Below are positions 14,019 through 25,500 of a DNA stretch of 64,000 nt, piece by piece. A model generated the notes under the pieces. The model did no database searches and was not told the DNA's origin. It was given only the letters and a program-made list of their open reading frames with translations. Position 1 is the stretch's first letter; every line of letters starts with the position of its first letter. The DNA is from Trochalopteron elliotii. Lineage: Eukaryota; Chordata; Aves; Passeriformes; Leiothrichidae. Location: the NCBI GenBank assembly GCA_024734555.1, contig JANPWX010000359.1, forward strand, positions 366,805 to 430,804, in the 5' to 3' direction. Made by a program: the position numbers and the translations under genes.

Positions 14019-14616
14019 CTGGGCAAGACAGGACTGCCTGAACATGAACCTGCAGTGTTTCCAAGTGGCCAACTGCAGCCTGGCTTGTATCACAAAATAC
14101 AGCCAGCCAAATCCAGGAAGCAATTTTCTCCCTCTACTGGACTCTGGTAAGGCCATTGTAAATATTGTGTTCTTCTGGACCCCTCACTGGAAGAAAAATA
14201 AAGCACCACAGCATGTCCAGAGGGCAAAAAAGCTGGTGAGTCTGAAGCACAAGTCTGATGAGGAACAGCTGAGGGAGCTGGGGCTGCTTAGCCTTGTGAA
14301 AAGGAGGTTCAGAGAAGACCTTGTCACTCAACACAGGAGGTTGGGGGCTCACCTCTTATCCCAAGTAACAGGACAAGAAGAAACAGGCCTTAGATTTTGC
14401 CCAGGGAGGTTCAGCTTTGATAAAAGAAACTTCTTCACAAAAGAGCTGTCAAGTGTCAGAGCAGGCTGCCAGAAAAAGTGGTACAGTCACCATTCCTAGA
14501 GGCATTGAGAAGATGGGACACTTGGGGAGACTGTTGTTGGACTCAGCAGTGTTATGGTAACAGACTGAATTCACTGATCTCAAACATCCGTTCCAACCTA
14601 AATGATTCTGATTTAG
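14019..14616 (+). mobile_element. CR1 LINE, 3' part of the interrupted copy
   Basis: Continues the CR1 at 13,175 in order and orientation: GCTGAGGGAGCTGGGGCTGC, CAGGGAGGTTCAGCTTTGAT, GCTGCCAGAAAAAGTGGTAC, and a 3' end with CGTTCCAACCTAAATGATTC. A 151-aa frame at 14,044-14,499 is a remnant of the reverse-transcriptase ORF, not a host gene. Confidence 0.85.
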
Positions 14617-14959
14617 TGTATGGCCTCTGGCCATTTCATATTCTATTCCCTGCCTCACTGTCCTCCTAGAAGCTAGAAACTGAAGTGTGTGTGCTCAGAA
14701 CACATTTCTATATGATTACTTCACCCTATGTATGTAGGATCCTCTTTACATGTCTTATAAAAGGCACAATTTAGCTTTCTGTGATATACAGGAGCCACTA
14801 ATCCCATTTTAATAATTTAACTGCTGCCTTACACTCAGGAATAATAAAATCAGCTTATGCTAAAAATTGGATGGCTGCACAGCTTCATGGTACATGACCT
14901 AATTAACTGCTACAGGCCAGAACACTGGGTTGTTTGTCCCCTTTCCCCCCAAGGGAGGC

Positions 14960-15475
14960 AATTCTGCCACTCTGGTGAAAGCCACCTGGAGTACTGCATC
15001 CCCCAGCTGGAGCACTGAGCACAGGAAAGACATGGACCTGCTCCAGCAGAGAAAGGCCATAAAGATGGTCAGAGGGCTGGAGCACCTCACCTATGAAGAC
15101 AAGCAGAGCATGCTAGGATTGCTCACCCCAAGAAGGACAAGACTCCAGAGAGACATTACTGGGGCCTTCCAATACTAAAGGAAACCTGTAAGAAAGACTG
15201 AGACACTAGTAGGGCAAGTTGTGACAGAAAGAGTAATGGTTTTAAAGTAAGATGGCAGGTTTATACCAGACAGAATGAAGACGCTTTCTTCTACAAGTCT
15301 GTGACACCAGAACAGGTTGCCCAGAGTGGTGCTGACCCACCCCAGGAATATCTGTGGTCAGTGGACAGGGCTCTGAATTACTTGATCCAACTGAATATAT
15401 CCCTGCTCATTGCAGGGGGGTTCACTAGATGACCTTTATAGGTCTCTTCCAACCCAAGCCATCCTATGAAATTAA
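14960..15475 (+). mobile_element. CR1 LINE 3' fragment
   Basis: A second CR1 in the same orientation: CACCTGGAGTACTGCATCCC, GACATGGACCTGCTCCAGCA, AACAGGTTGCCCAGAGTGG, ending GGTCTCTTCCAACCCAAGCC and a degenerate CCTATGAAATT tail. Confidence 0.85.
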
Positions 15476-15785
15476 CCACAAATTTACAGTTTAATTTACA
15501 GTTCTAAGCACAAACTCTCTCCCTGGAAAAGACGACAACCTCTATTTCAATTGGTGGGTTTAATTGTAAATTGCTCTAGGAAGACTTTACAAGAATTTTA
15601 GAAGTTCTTTGAACACTCATGCATGCAAGAACAAGCACAAAATAATGGAGGAGAAGAGATTTGCTTAGGTTTGGTCTAGACAAAAAAGGCACCACACAGC
15701 AAAACATTCTTCTAAATTTAAGACAGCCTGGAGAAGTTAAATCCAGAGTGATGCTGAATGGGGTAGGGGAAAGCAGATTCCTTGA

Positions 15786-15850
15786 CAGAATCAGAGCAGT
15801 TTGGGTTGGAAAGAATCTTTAAAGGTCATCTCGTATAAACACGAAGTAGT
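15786..15850 (-). mobile_element. Short CR1 3'-tail fragment
   Basis: CAGAATCAGAGCAGTTTGGG, then TTGGAAAGAATCTTTAAAGGTC, matches the first 60 bp of a reversed CR1 3' end. Confidence 0.65.
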
Positions 15851-18689
15851 CTGAATACCCTGAAATTTGGGCACCTACTTACAGGAAAAGGTGAACAGAA
15901 GCTTAAAGGGCATGATACACACACCCTGAGAAGGGGTACTGCTGACACATCAGTACTGTCTCATAAGCAGTACTTCTAATATCCCACTACATCAGCAATG
16001 CATTCACTACAGCATGAATCTTTATTTGACTACATATTAAGAAATTTTGAGATAACTAAAATCAGAAAAACTATCCATACAGTAATTGTTTTTGTTCTAG
16101 CAGCATAAATATTCTACAGCAACATGTTTTTAAATATAAATCCTGCCCTCATTTCTGTACTTTCCACAGTCTCACAACCTTAAGGTGAAGGAGTAGAAAA
16201 AGTTTTCATGTTTGTATTGAGCACCCACTACACAGAAGTTCACACAACTCAGAAAAAAAACCCCAAATACCCAAAACCAAACAAAAACCTCCCACCAAAC
16301 ACAAATCACCACAAACAAACAAACAACACTTTACAATTATTCACCAAAGCTGAAGCTTGAACAGTCACTAGGACAATACAAAGACCTTTTTAAACTCAGC
16401 TGGGGCCTTTTTCTTTTAAAAGAAGTTACAGTATGAGTTTTTCTCCCAAGGTTCAGCCTAAATTTTAAAGGAGAAATTATAAAGTGGGAAGAATCCATCT
16501 GGGTTGTAAAGCTACTGAAGGATTTTTGAGATGTGTATTCTATCTGAAGAACCCTCAATTTTCTTAATAGCTTGGGACCACTTTTTAAAATTTTCTTGGC
16601 AACACTGAAAGTGGCAGACATTAAAGCTCTTAAATTATACATCTCTAAAATACTGGTCCAGAAATTCATTCCTGCAAGGAATATAGAGTGTAGACCTCTG
16701 AGAGGACTTTAAAAATCTCTTTCAGTAAGGTATACAAAAGAAAACACTGAAATACAAAAGGGAAAAATCCTTTTGTTTCTTTGTAGCAATAAAGGATCAC
16801 ATCACCTTCAGATTAAGATAGTTTAGCAACTTGGTTTAGCACACAAATACCTAGAAGGAAAAAAATATTTCCATTTTGACAGGGAATTAGTGTCTGTGCC
16901 AGACAATCATTCTAATGGAGATCCAAGAATACCATCTGTCTGGCTGTCTCATTCCAAGAATAATTCTGTCAGGTGGCAAAGTGTGTAAAAAGATATGAAA
17001 AGGCAATCAAACAGCAAACTGGGGTGCTTCAGGCAAGAACCATAAAACAAATCAAGTGTCATAGCTCTAGAATACCAATTAAATGCAAGCATTGTATTTT
17101 TCTATCTTGTCAAGGCAACTGTTTCTTTTGAGAAAGCTGTCTGAATATTTAAGTACACCCAGAGCTTCTGAGTCTCTCAGAATGTCCATACTGTGTGCAA
17201 GCAAATGCAGATGCACAAGAACTCCCTATTCCTGCTAGTTCAGTTAACATGATCCACTTGATTTGAGAATACAAGGGGAACAAATTCACAAAATTCTCCA
17301 ACCATGCACTGATTTTGGAAATGCCTTCAGTCACAGCATATTAAACGGATGTTTCAACTTTCTGAATGCAACAGTAAAGAGATTTACCTATGGGTTTTGT
17401 GTTATGCTTTACATTAGAGGGTATTTCAAAAGAACATTAAAAATGCATGGGTTTAGTTACAACTGAAGAAAAAAATCGATTCTCTACAGGTAAGCAGCTA
17501 GCAGAACCAGCACAACATGATCTAATGGAAAAAAAAAATAAATGGTCCTCATAAGGCCTTGGCTATTCCCCTGTGATAAAACCTCTCAGCATGCCTGTAA
17601 GAATCTAGTACAACCATTTCAAATGCACTATACAATCAACTTGCTCACCATAGGGTCCTGTACATAACACTCAGTCAAATAAACAGAAAAGATGCACTCT
17701 GTGTAGGCATCTTCTGCTTTAATCCCTTCTTTTGGTGCTGGGACTCCTCAATGAGACAGCTATGCACAGGGCCCTTTATATTTTTTTTAGAGCTACAGCA
17801 CAAAACCTCAGGTAAGGCCTGGGGCAACCTAGCCAACCTAAACCATCAAGCCAAAAAGAAATCTGCATTTGCTAAGAAACAACTACCTTTTATCAATAAG
17901 CTGACATCATAGCTTTGAAAGCACATGCTTTCACGTTCAGATACTGAAAGTTGGAAAGGACAGGGTCTTGATTAAATACTAGAAAAACCCTTGCAAAAAA
18001 AGCTGCTAACACAGAAGTTAAGCACAATCAAGCCACTATGTTTTAAACAACAGTCTGAAAAAAACATGGCAAATCAGTATCATGGGAACACTTAATACTG
18101 TCTTCAGTAACATGAAACAGTGAGTAGAGAAACTGGTATGGGCTTTGCTTTTTCCAGGTTAATTTATGCTATCAGAACACTGGTACAAAGCTGCATAAAG
18201 TGGCTCCAAAAAACTTATCATTCTCCCCCTCCCTGCTTCAATAAAGTTTTCTCCAGAACACTCCTGAGAAGCAGTCCTTGGACATTTGCTCTCGACATAT
18301 TCCCTTACATATCCAGTCCCCTTCTAGGTATTTCACTAACACATTTCTGGCTAAGTCTTTGCCTAGCCATTACTATCTCTAAACCTTCTGGAAATCTGAA
18401 GCTGAACATGCAATCCTAAATAGCCTCATATATACATCCTTAAGAAAGGCGTAGTTTTCTTTTATTGTCTGGAGAGATTGAGGTGTTTGAGTAGGAGAAA
18501 AAAAGCAAGCTAGGACCCAATATATGAGACTGTTCTCTTTTCTCAATTCTACTTCTTCGAAACTTCAGCTAGTATCTACCCAAAATGAATGTTTGTTACT
18601 ATAGAGTTGTAATAACTGGAAATCTAACAGAGTAGTAATTTTTTAACAGCTTTAACAAGTTACTTAAATTTGTCACACCAGAAATTTAG
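15851..18689. other. Region downstream of DAZL, no gene recognised
   Basis: AT-rich, with an A/C-rich low-complexity stretch at 16,250-16,327 containing (CAAA)n. No exon seen. Confidence 0.6.
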
Positions 18690-19514
18690 GAAACCAAGGC
18701 AAAGTAAAAATTTATTTCACTGTTTCACAATACACACCTAAAATCTACATGATTTATATTAAAAGTCATACACGTTCTCTGATTAACAGTTTGCATCACA
18801 TAACAAAGGCTTATTGAAGTGCAGTATTTTCTCAGAAGTTTAAAATACAGGTATTGCTAAGATTTTTCAAGTAAAAAATCTTGTATTGGCTGACTGTCCA
18901 ATACAGATAACAATCTTACATTTTAAGTTACATACAGGAATTAAGATTCTCTTCATTACTTACCCAAAAACAGTAGTGATGCTTAAGACTGCAGATCCAT
19001 AGACTGTCATCAATGAACATAATCACATTGATTATGTCAAACCAGGCAAAGGCAACCAGGACTTACAGAGCTTCAGCTCAGTTACAGCTTCTCATCTTCT
19101 TTTGCACTGATTTAAGACTCAGTCTTAAAATATATTCTCTTGGGCAAATAACTACTTCAATTTTTAAACTGCAGGAGTTGGTCAATATGAGTCAAACTGT
19201 AGTTAATGAAAAACTGTGTAATGTGCAAACTGTACCTTAAAGCTCAAAGAAAAATCCACATACAGCAAACATACAAACTCTAAAGTTCCAATCAATTATC
19301 AGGGGAAGCACACAAACAGTAACACTTAGGTTTGTCAACTCTTACAACTCCAAACTTTAAACTACTCAAGCAACAACAACAGTATCAAAACAGGTAGAAC
19401 ATGAGCACAACCATAACTTTAAGTAACTCTGAGAAATATTACACTCTGTATTACTAACTACTAACTGTAGTACCATCTAGTTAATTAATTTAGATACTTC
19501 GAAGTCTTTGTTGA
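18690..19514 (-). other. DAZL: DAZL 3' UTR with polyadenylation signal
   Basis: AT-rich noncoding sequence follows the stop codon. An AATAAA on the minus strand lies at 18,711-18,716 and is followed by a G/T-rich stretch (CTTGG, TGGTGTG) that fits a downstream element, so cleavage near 18,690-18,700 is predicted. Another AATAAA at about 18,462 on the same strand could give a longer form. No transcript evidence is available. Confidence 0.6.
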
Positions 19515-19568
19515 TCAAGTATTTTTCTGTGCTGTCCTTCCTTTTCTCAAGTGGTACGTCTTACTCTC
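19515..19568 (-). CDS. DAZL: DAZL exon 11 (coding part, stop TGA)
   Basis: 54 bp including TGA at 19,515-19,517. It encodes ESKTYHLRKGRTAQKNT, aligning with the family's basic tail (HHFRKGRAV-LKSV). Acceptor ATCCCAG. The exon continues into the 3' UTR. The tail is more divergent than the rest of the protein, but the basic H-LRKGR core is kept. Confidence 0.9.
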   Translation of the reverse strand, partial: ESKTYHLRKGRTAQKNT

Positions 19569-22500
19569 CTGGGATGGGATAGAAGAGGACAAGAAAAAAA
19601 ATTCAGTTAATAGAATAAAGCAACTGAAGTTTCATGAAAAGTATCTCCAGACACCCAGTACTCTATTCACCCCTCTCCAAAATTGAGAAAACAGCTTCCA
19701 CATTCCCGTTTCAGACTGCACCTGTGTAGTTCATGTATCTGTCCTTTTACAAAAAGGAAGCAAGGTCTTAGAAATTAACAACCTGAAATTATACGACTTG
19801 GAATGGAATCAGCAACTGCAAATCTACCAAGACTGAACACAGACAGCAAAAAAAATGACAACCAGCTACCAACCTCCACTACAATTTACTGGTTAAAGCA
19901 GAGAAAGCACAACTAGCCACCATCCACGTAGTTACTTCACTGTACAGACTATCAAGGTTTAAACTCAACATCCTCTGTCCAAACTAGGGAGTAATCTACT
20001 GCTTTCAGCCATTCAGACTTATGCTCTAATTGTGCCTTAGTTGACTTTTCAGCAATTTTTATGCTGTCCTGATTAAACCCACTGAATCCAATTTCAGCAC
20101 TTCTTTCCATCATTAAAGAACTGAGAGCCAAACCCATACATCTCAGAGGATGTACAAGGAAGAAAAAATTCAAGTGGCATTCACAGATATGAATCCCTTC
20201 ATTTTTATGGTATCCTGTAGGTGAACACATTCAAGGTCAGCTATGTTTCAGGGATGTAATTTTGTTTTCACTACATACCTTTACATTGTTGTCTAGTGAT
20301 ACAAAGTCATTTGTCAGCTGGTTCTCAGGATTAGACAGACAGGATAGTACTGTTTGCATGCCCCTGTCCACAGACTTCTGAAATACAGTTATAGGTACAT
20401 CAATACTGATTTCCTTAGGGCACATTACCAGCTAGCAATGCCAGTGTGTCACACTTTGCAATCAGGATTCCTCCACTGCCTTGTGCTCCCTGAGGTACTT
20501 GTAATTTTTTTTCTCTCCCTCCTAATCTTTTAATATTAGTAACTCATTATCCCACTTCAGTGTTACAGCGTAACAATTCTAATCAGTGACATGCCAGTTC
20601 TCTCCTGGATTAGGCTGACAGCTGAGAAATGAAATTTCTCCTTTAGGAAACTGAATTTAGAGACAACTGTTTGCTAAACTGGGGCCACCTTCCACAGAAC
20701 AGTGAGAAAGGCAGAAAGTTACTAACTCAGATATTTGAAGCTTAAAATAAATCTACGTAAGATAGCAGGCAGTGCTATCAAATCTACTTTTTCAGTACCT
20801 GTAATTTTCCCTGGAATTTCCACAGATTAGGCAAAGTCTTGTCAGTAGACTTAATCAAGTAGAACACATGCTTCATCCAGCTCTCAGCAGTGCAAACAAG
20901 CACTAACACTTTCAAGAAAACATGAGACTTCTGAAGACATACACAGAAATCAGACACATGGGACTTAACTGGCTGAAAGTAGTAACTATAACCTTGATTT
21001 CTAGGATATCTGTCTGAGGCCCTTGACAAAGCTACATAACCCTCATGTGCAAGTTTCTGGGAATGGCATTTATGATAAAGAACATGTAAGTTTTGAGCAA
21101 GCACTTACCTTTCGGGGGCTGTTAGTCAACTGTGTGGGGTCTGCAACAGAACATTCCATCTGTATAAATCCTGGATCCTCCGTGCCATGATAGTTTACTG
21201 AAGTATACATCTGTAGAATTTTTAAGTATTACAATGTTTCAGTAACACTGGGAAAACATGCAGTTATGGTGCACAGAGAGATGATCCTCATCTATCCATA
21301 AACTGTGCCAACTTTATCTCTGCAGTTTTGATAAGTTTCATGAGTGGGGGAAATACTGTGTCATGACCTGTTTTATTAAGACAGTTAAGAATGATACTTA
21401 GAGCTGTTTAATTGAGATAGTTCTAGAACAGTTGTCTGCTCCTATAATCAAGCTTGTAACATTTAACAGTGAAATCTCCATGCACACCTACTCTAGAAAC
21501 AGTTTGACCTGCTACCATTGAATAGTAAAGTGATACACTATGGCTGTATCACATTCATGGATGTTATTAAAAAACTATTTCAAGGCAATAGTGTAATCAA
21601 TATTTCGACGACTTCTGATAGCTTTCAGAAAAAGAACACCATTCGGAATAAAATTATATATTACAGCTTTTAAACACTTCATCAAAACTGCAGTCAGTAA
21701 ATATACCTAAAGAACACAAAAATGCCCAGGGGGCAAGTTTAAATTCTGACATAGGGAGAAAAATACTCTGTATTTGTTTAACATTCTCATGGAAAGGTTA
21801 CTCCCATTAAGTCACAAGGCAAGGAATTTTTTAGAGGCCAGCAGCACCATCTACAGTTTGTAGCAGCCTGAGTAAACTTTTACAACCCATTGAAAGAAGC
21901 CAAAAAATTCAACAGTATTTGCAAAGAACATGGAGACATTATAAATTAAAAAAAAAATATTGTAGATCAGGTCAACTTATTTTTCCTTCAATCTTTCCTG
22001 AAAAACCAACTCCATTTTGGTTAAAATTCCAGAGTTCTGTGACTAGAACGTGTAGAATAATGCCAAAAACTAGAGAAATCTGTTCTGCCAAGTAACTCAA
22101 AAAAGCACCATATCAGTAGAAATTCTGAACAACTACATACTCTCATCAGCAATTACAGATTTAAGTATCAAGCTGTAAAAACAATGTGCTATATAAGGAG
22201 ACAGTTTCAGAAGTCTAACTTTGTGGGCTTACCGGAGTTGGAGGTATTACATAATTTCTTTGCTCCCCAGCAAGCCACTGTGGTTGAGCCTTAAACAAAA
22301 ATTGGACAAGAACCACCTTTTATTCATTCATTTCCAACACAGACAAGTAACTGCTCTGTAACAGCCACTGTTCGTAGCATTTCATGTCTGAATTTTTCAT
22401 GAAACAGTTATTTAATAGTTGAATAAGGTATCTCCTTACTCCAAGTTAAAAAAAATTAAAATATTTCTAAATATTAGTGAAATAAGGAAAACCAAAGTAC

Positions 22501-25500
22501 CTACACTGAAAACAAATCTCAAAAGCCTCTGGCTGCTTCCAGTTACTCCTAGTTTAGCATCAGTAACAGGACTTAGCCACACACACTTCACTTTCAAGTT
22601 CAAACCCCACTATCAGCTAAACACGTTCTCTGACGTTTTCATAGTGCAAGAGCACATCCCCGCTCTGCAGACATCAATTGTATTGTCTGATCAGATTCTG
22701 ATTCCAAGTACCTAACACCCCACACTACAGCATGTACAAATGCAAAGCTCCCTCCCACATGTACTACTAACTCATGTACTTTTTCTAATTTGAAAGTTGT
22801 TTTACAACTGTATATTGAAGAAAAAGAAATAATGAAACTATAAAAAGAAGAGTATGCTAAGTTACTCAACAGTTTTCATCACTATTTTGTTTTTGCTTTG
22901 GTAGCTGTGAAGAACTGAAGGAAAATAAATTCCAAGGAATGAGAAGCACAGAAAGATCAGACTCCAGTTAACACTTCATTCCAGTTTTGTCAGGTATCCA
23001 ACAGCCTTTCTGCTTCTACTAAAACTTTACATACCTGATAGTTGTAAGCTGGTTGATACCCTATGGGAACTTGCTGCTTTAGCAGTACAGCTGGTGATGA
23101 ACTGTATGGATAGGGCTGCAAATAAAGCTTTGTTTTAAAAAAAAGCCCACAAGTTTGAAGCAAGATACAAGTATGATATTTGCAGAGGTATTAGCCAGGA
23201 GCACATTTTTAAAAGTTACACTGTTATTTCAATTCCTGTGCAGATCAGACTCCCTATTTAAAAGCAACCCTTAGATTTCCTATGGGGCTTGCTTCAGCAC
23301 TTCAGGCACTAATAATGTCTACAAAGTGAGATTCCAAATATCTTATATCTAAAAATCCTGTGTCTGCTTGTAACTGATCTTTTAAGTAATTTCAGAAGTG
23401 CAAGTCATGCCATAAACTTTGAGAAGCAGATCTGAAGCAGACTGACTACTATGAAATAATGGAGTACAATAGTCTGAAGGATCAGATTCTAGAAAGCAAA
23501 GGAAGCGAAGTACTCCAATTAAGACAATTTCCTAGTACTTCTTTCCTGTAAGTACTATGACACAGTGTTTACCTGGAACTTTCTCAGATTATTCAGAGAA
23601 TAGTTGAAGGCACATTCTAACATTTAAGAGAATTAATTACCTTAAATTAATAAAATTTAAAGAGAATCAGCAAGAATACCATTATCAAGCTCTCTGCCTT
23701 GCAAGGAAGTATCTCTCCAAGTTTGTTCTTCCTCTTTGCTTAAGACATACAAAACAGGATCAATTTGTAGTCAGTCCTGCCCCATCCTAGACGCTAATGC
23801 AGAATGAGAGCCTGATCTGGCTCACTCACAGCACAGGACTCATATCCAGGCCAGAAGCACTGTACCCACACCTCAGTAGGAATACTGATCTGAAGTACCA
23901 GCACAGTGATGTCCTGCAGGCAATACTGTGCTGGGCACAGCTATCAACAGCAGATGCTGTAACAGAGTGTTCTTGTAACACAACAGCAGTTTAAAACCAA
24001 GGACATGTTTGGCTAGGAGAAAAGTACCTGAGACCTTCTGATCCCACTCTTAATTTACAAAAATCCATTAAGTTTTGTAGTTTATTCTGATGCAGGACAG
24101 CAACACATTAAATATCTGTATATATTTTTTTGCAAACTGCATCTGTGACAGGCAATAATAGCTCAAGCTTCCCTCCACTTTCAACAGCTCTCATTCTTAA
24201 AGGGTATCTCCCTCTTGTGTGAACATCACTGAATCAATTTTTCAAGGTTGCTGGCATTCCTTTGAAGTGGTTTGAAGCTGGGTGCTTCTTACTGGGGAAA
24301 GCAATATGAAAACGGGCAGGTAAGATCAGATTGGAATCTCAATACATACTCCAAAAGTCATACATGCTTGCAACTTCAAAAAATACTTAATCATGATTCA
24401 AAATCAGTGTCAGGAGCAGTCTTACCTGAACATAGGGGGGTACTGGGCTCATGACAGGTTGAGGCTGCACGTACGTCTCCATACCCTGACTACCCCACAC
24501 GCTTGGGAACTGTGATGGAGGAGGACCAAGAACTAATTGTCTGGGATGCATGCAGGAATCTTGTTTTGAAACAGATAAAGAATAGCATTAAGACATTACT
24601 ACATGTATTTTATTAGGAATCTGAATTCAAGCTGAAAAAAAAAAAACTAAGGGTTTTAACTCTTAAATTTAACTCAGTATTAGCTATATTGTATTGTGCT
24701 ACCAACCTCACTGTAATTAAAAGAACATCATACAAGTGAGGTCATAGAAGTCAGAACCAAGGTTTAAGTGAAATATAAGCACTGCACCAGATAAAAAGTA
24801 CTTGCAAGGATAATGATGTATAATTAAGGAAAAAACCCTGTTATAATACCTGCAATATTAACAAATACATTCAAATATACTTACGTAGGTTTTGTTGTTT
24901 TCTGATTGCTGGCCCCAGTTTCAGCTTTTTACCATGGAAGTTGATTTGTGACTGAAAAACAGGTTATTCTCTGTAAGCTGGGAATCAGTAAGGTGAGAGG
25001 TTTGTCAAATTTTAAAGAAACTGGACTCTGCTTCTGCACCACAGCACATCAACCCTCAAAGACTCTACAGCCTAAAGTTTCCTCTCTCAACCCCATATAC
25101 CTTTTACCTCAGACTTCCTGCAGCACCCTCAACTCAGCTATCCGCCTGCCCACCAATCCTCCAAAATTATGTATCACTTGTCCTAATAGCAACATTCAGT
25201 ACTCCAAATTTGCAACTATGTATCAGTGACCACCAGCCCTGCAGTTTCATACACACAGGTTTAAGTATTCTTGTCTCAGTGAGAGTACTAATGGAGAGTG
25301 ACCACAGTCTTAGGTTTCTAGTGAAAAAATTTTGGTTTAGCCTTATTAACACAATTTTAGCACCAAGCATTGAAGTCACTATTGGATGCAGACAATCTGT
25401 CTAGATTCTCTATCACATGGAACTCTACAGAAGTGCCTGCTTCAGAAGAAAATATGTGGCTTTGCAATTTTCTCCCATTTCTACTAAAGCAAGTGCTTTG

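Noticed and set aside
14044..14499. 151-aa open frame on the plus strand
   Set aside because: The translation (e.g. EEQLRELGLLSLVKRRFRED) is CR1 reverse-transcriptase ORF debris.
19952..20230. 92-aa frame between DAZL exons 10 and 11
   Set aside because: It is intronic, with no domain, and the flanking splice sites join exons 10 and 11 cleanly.
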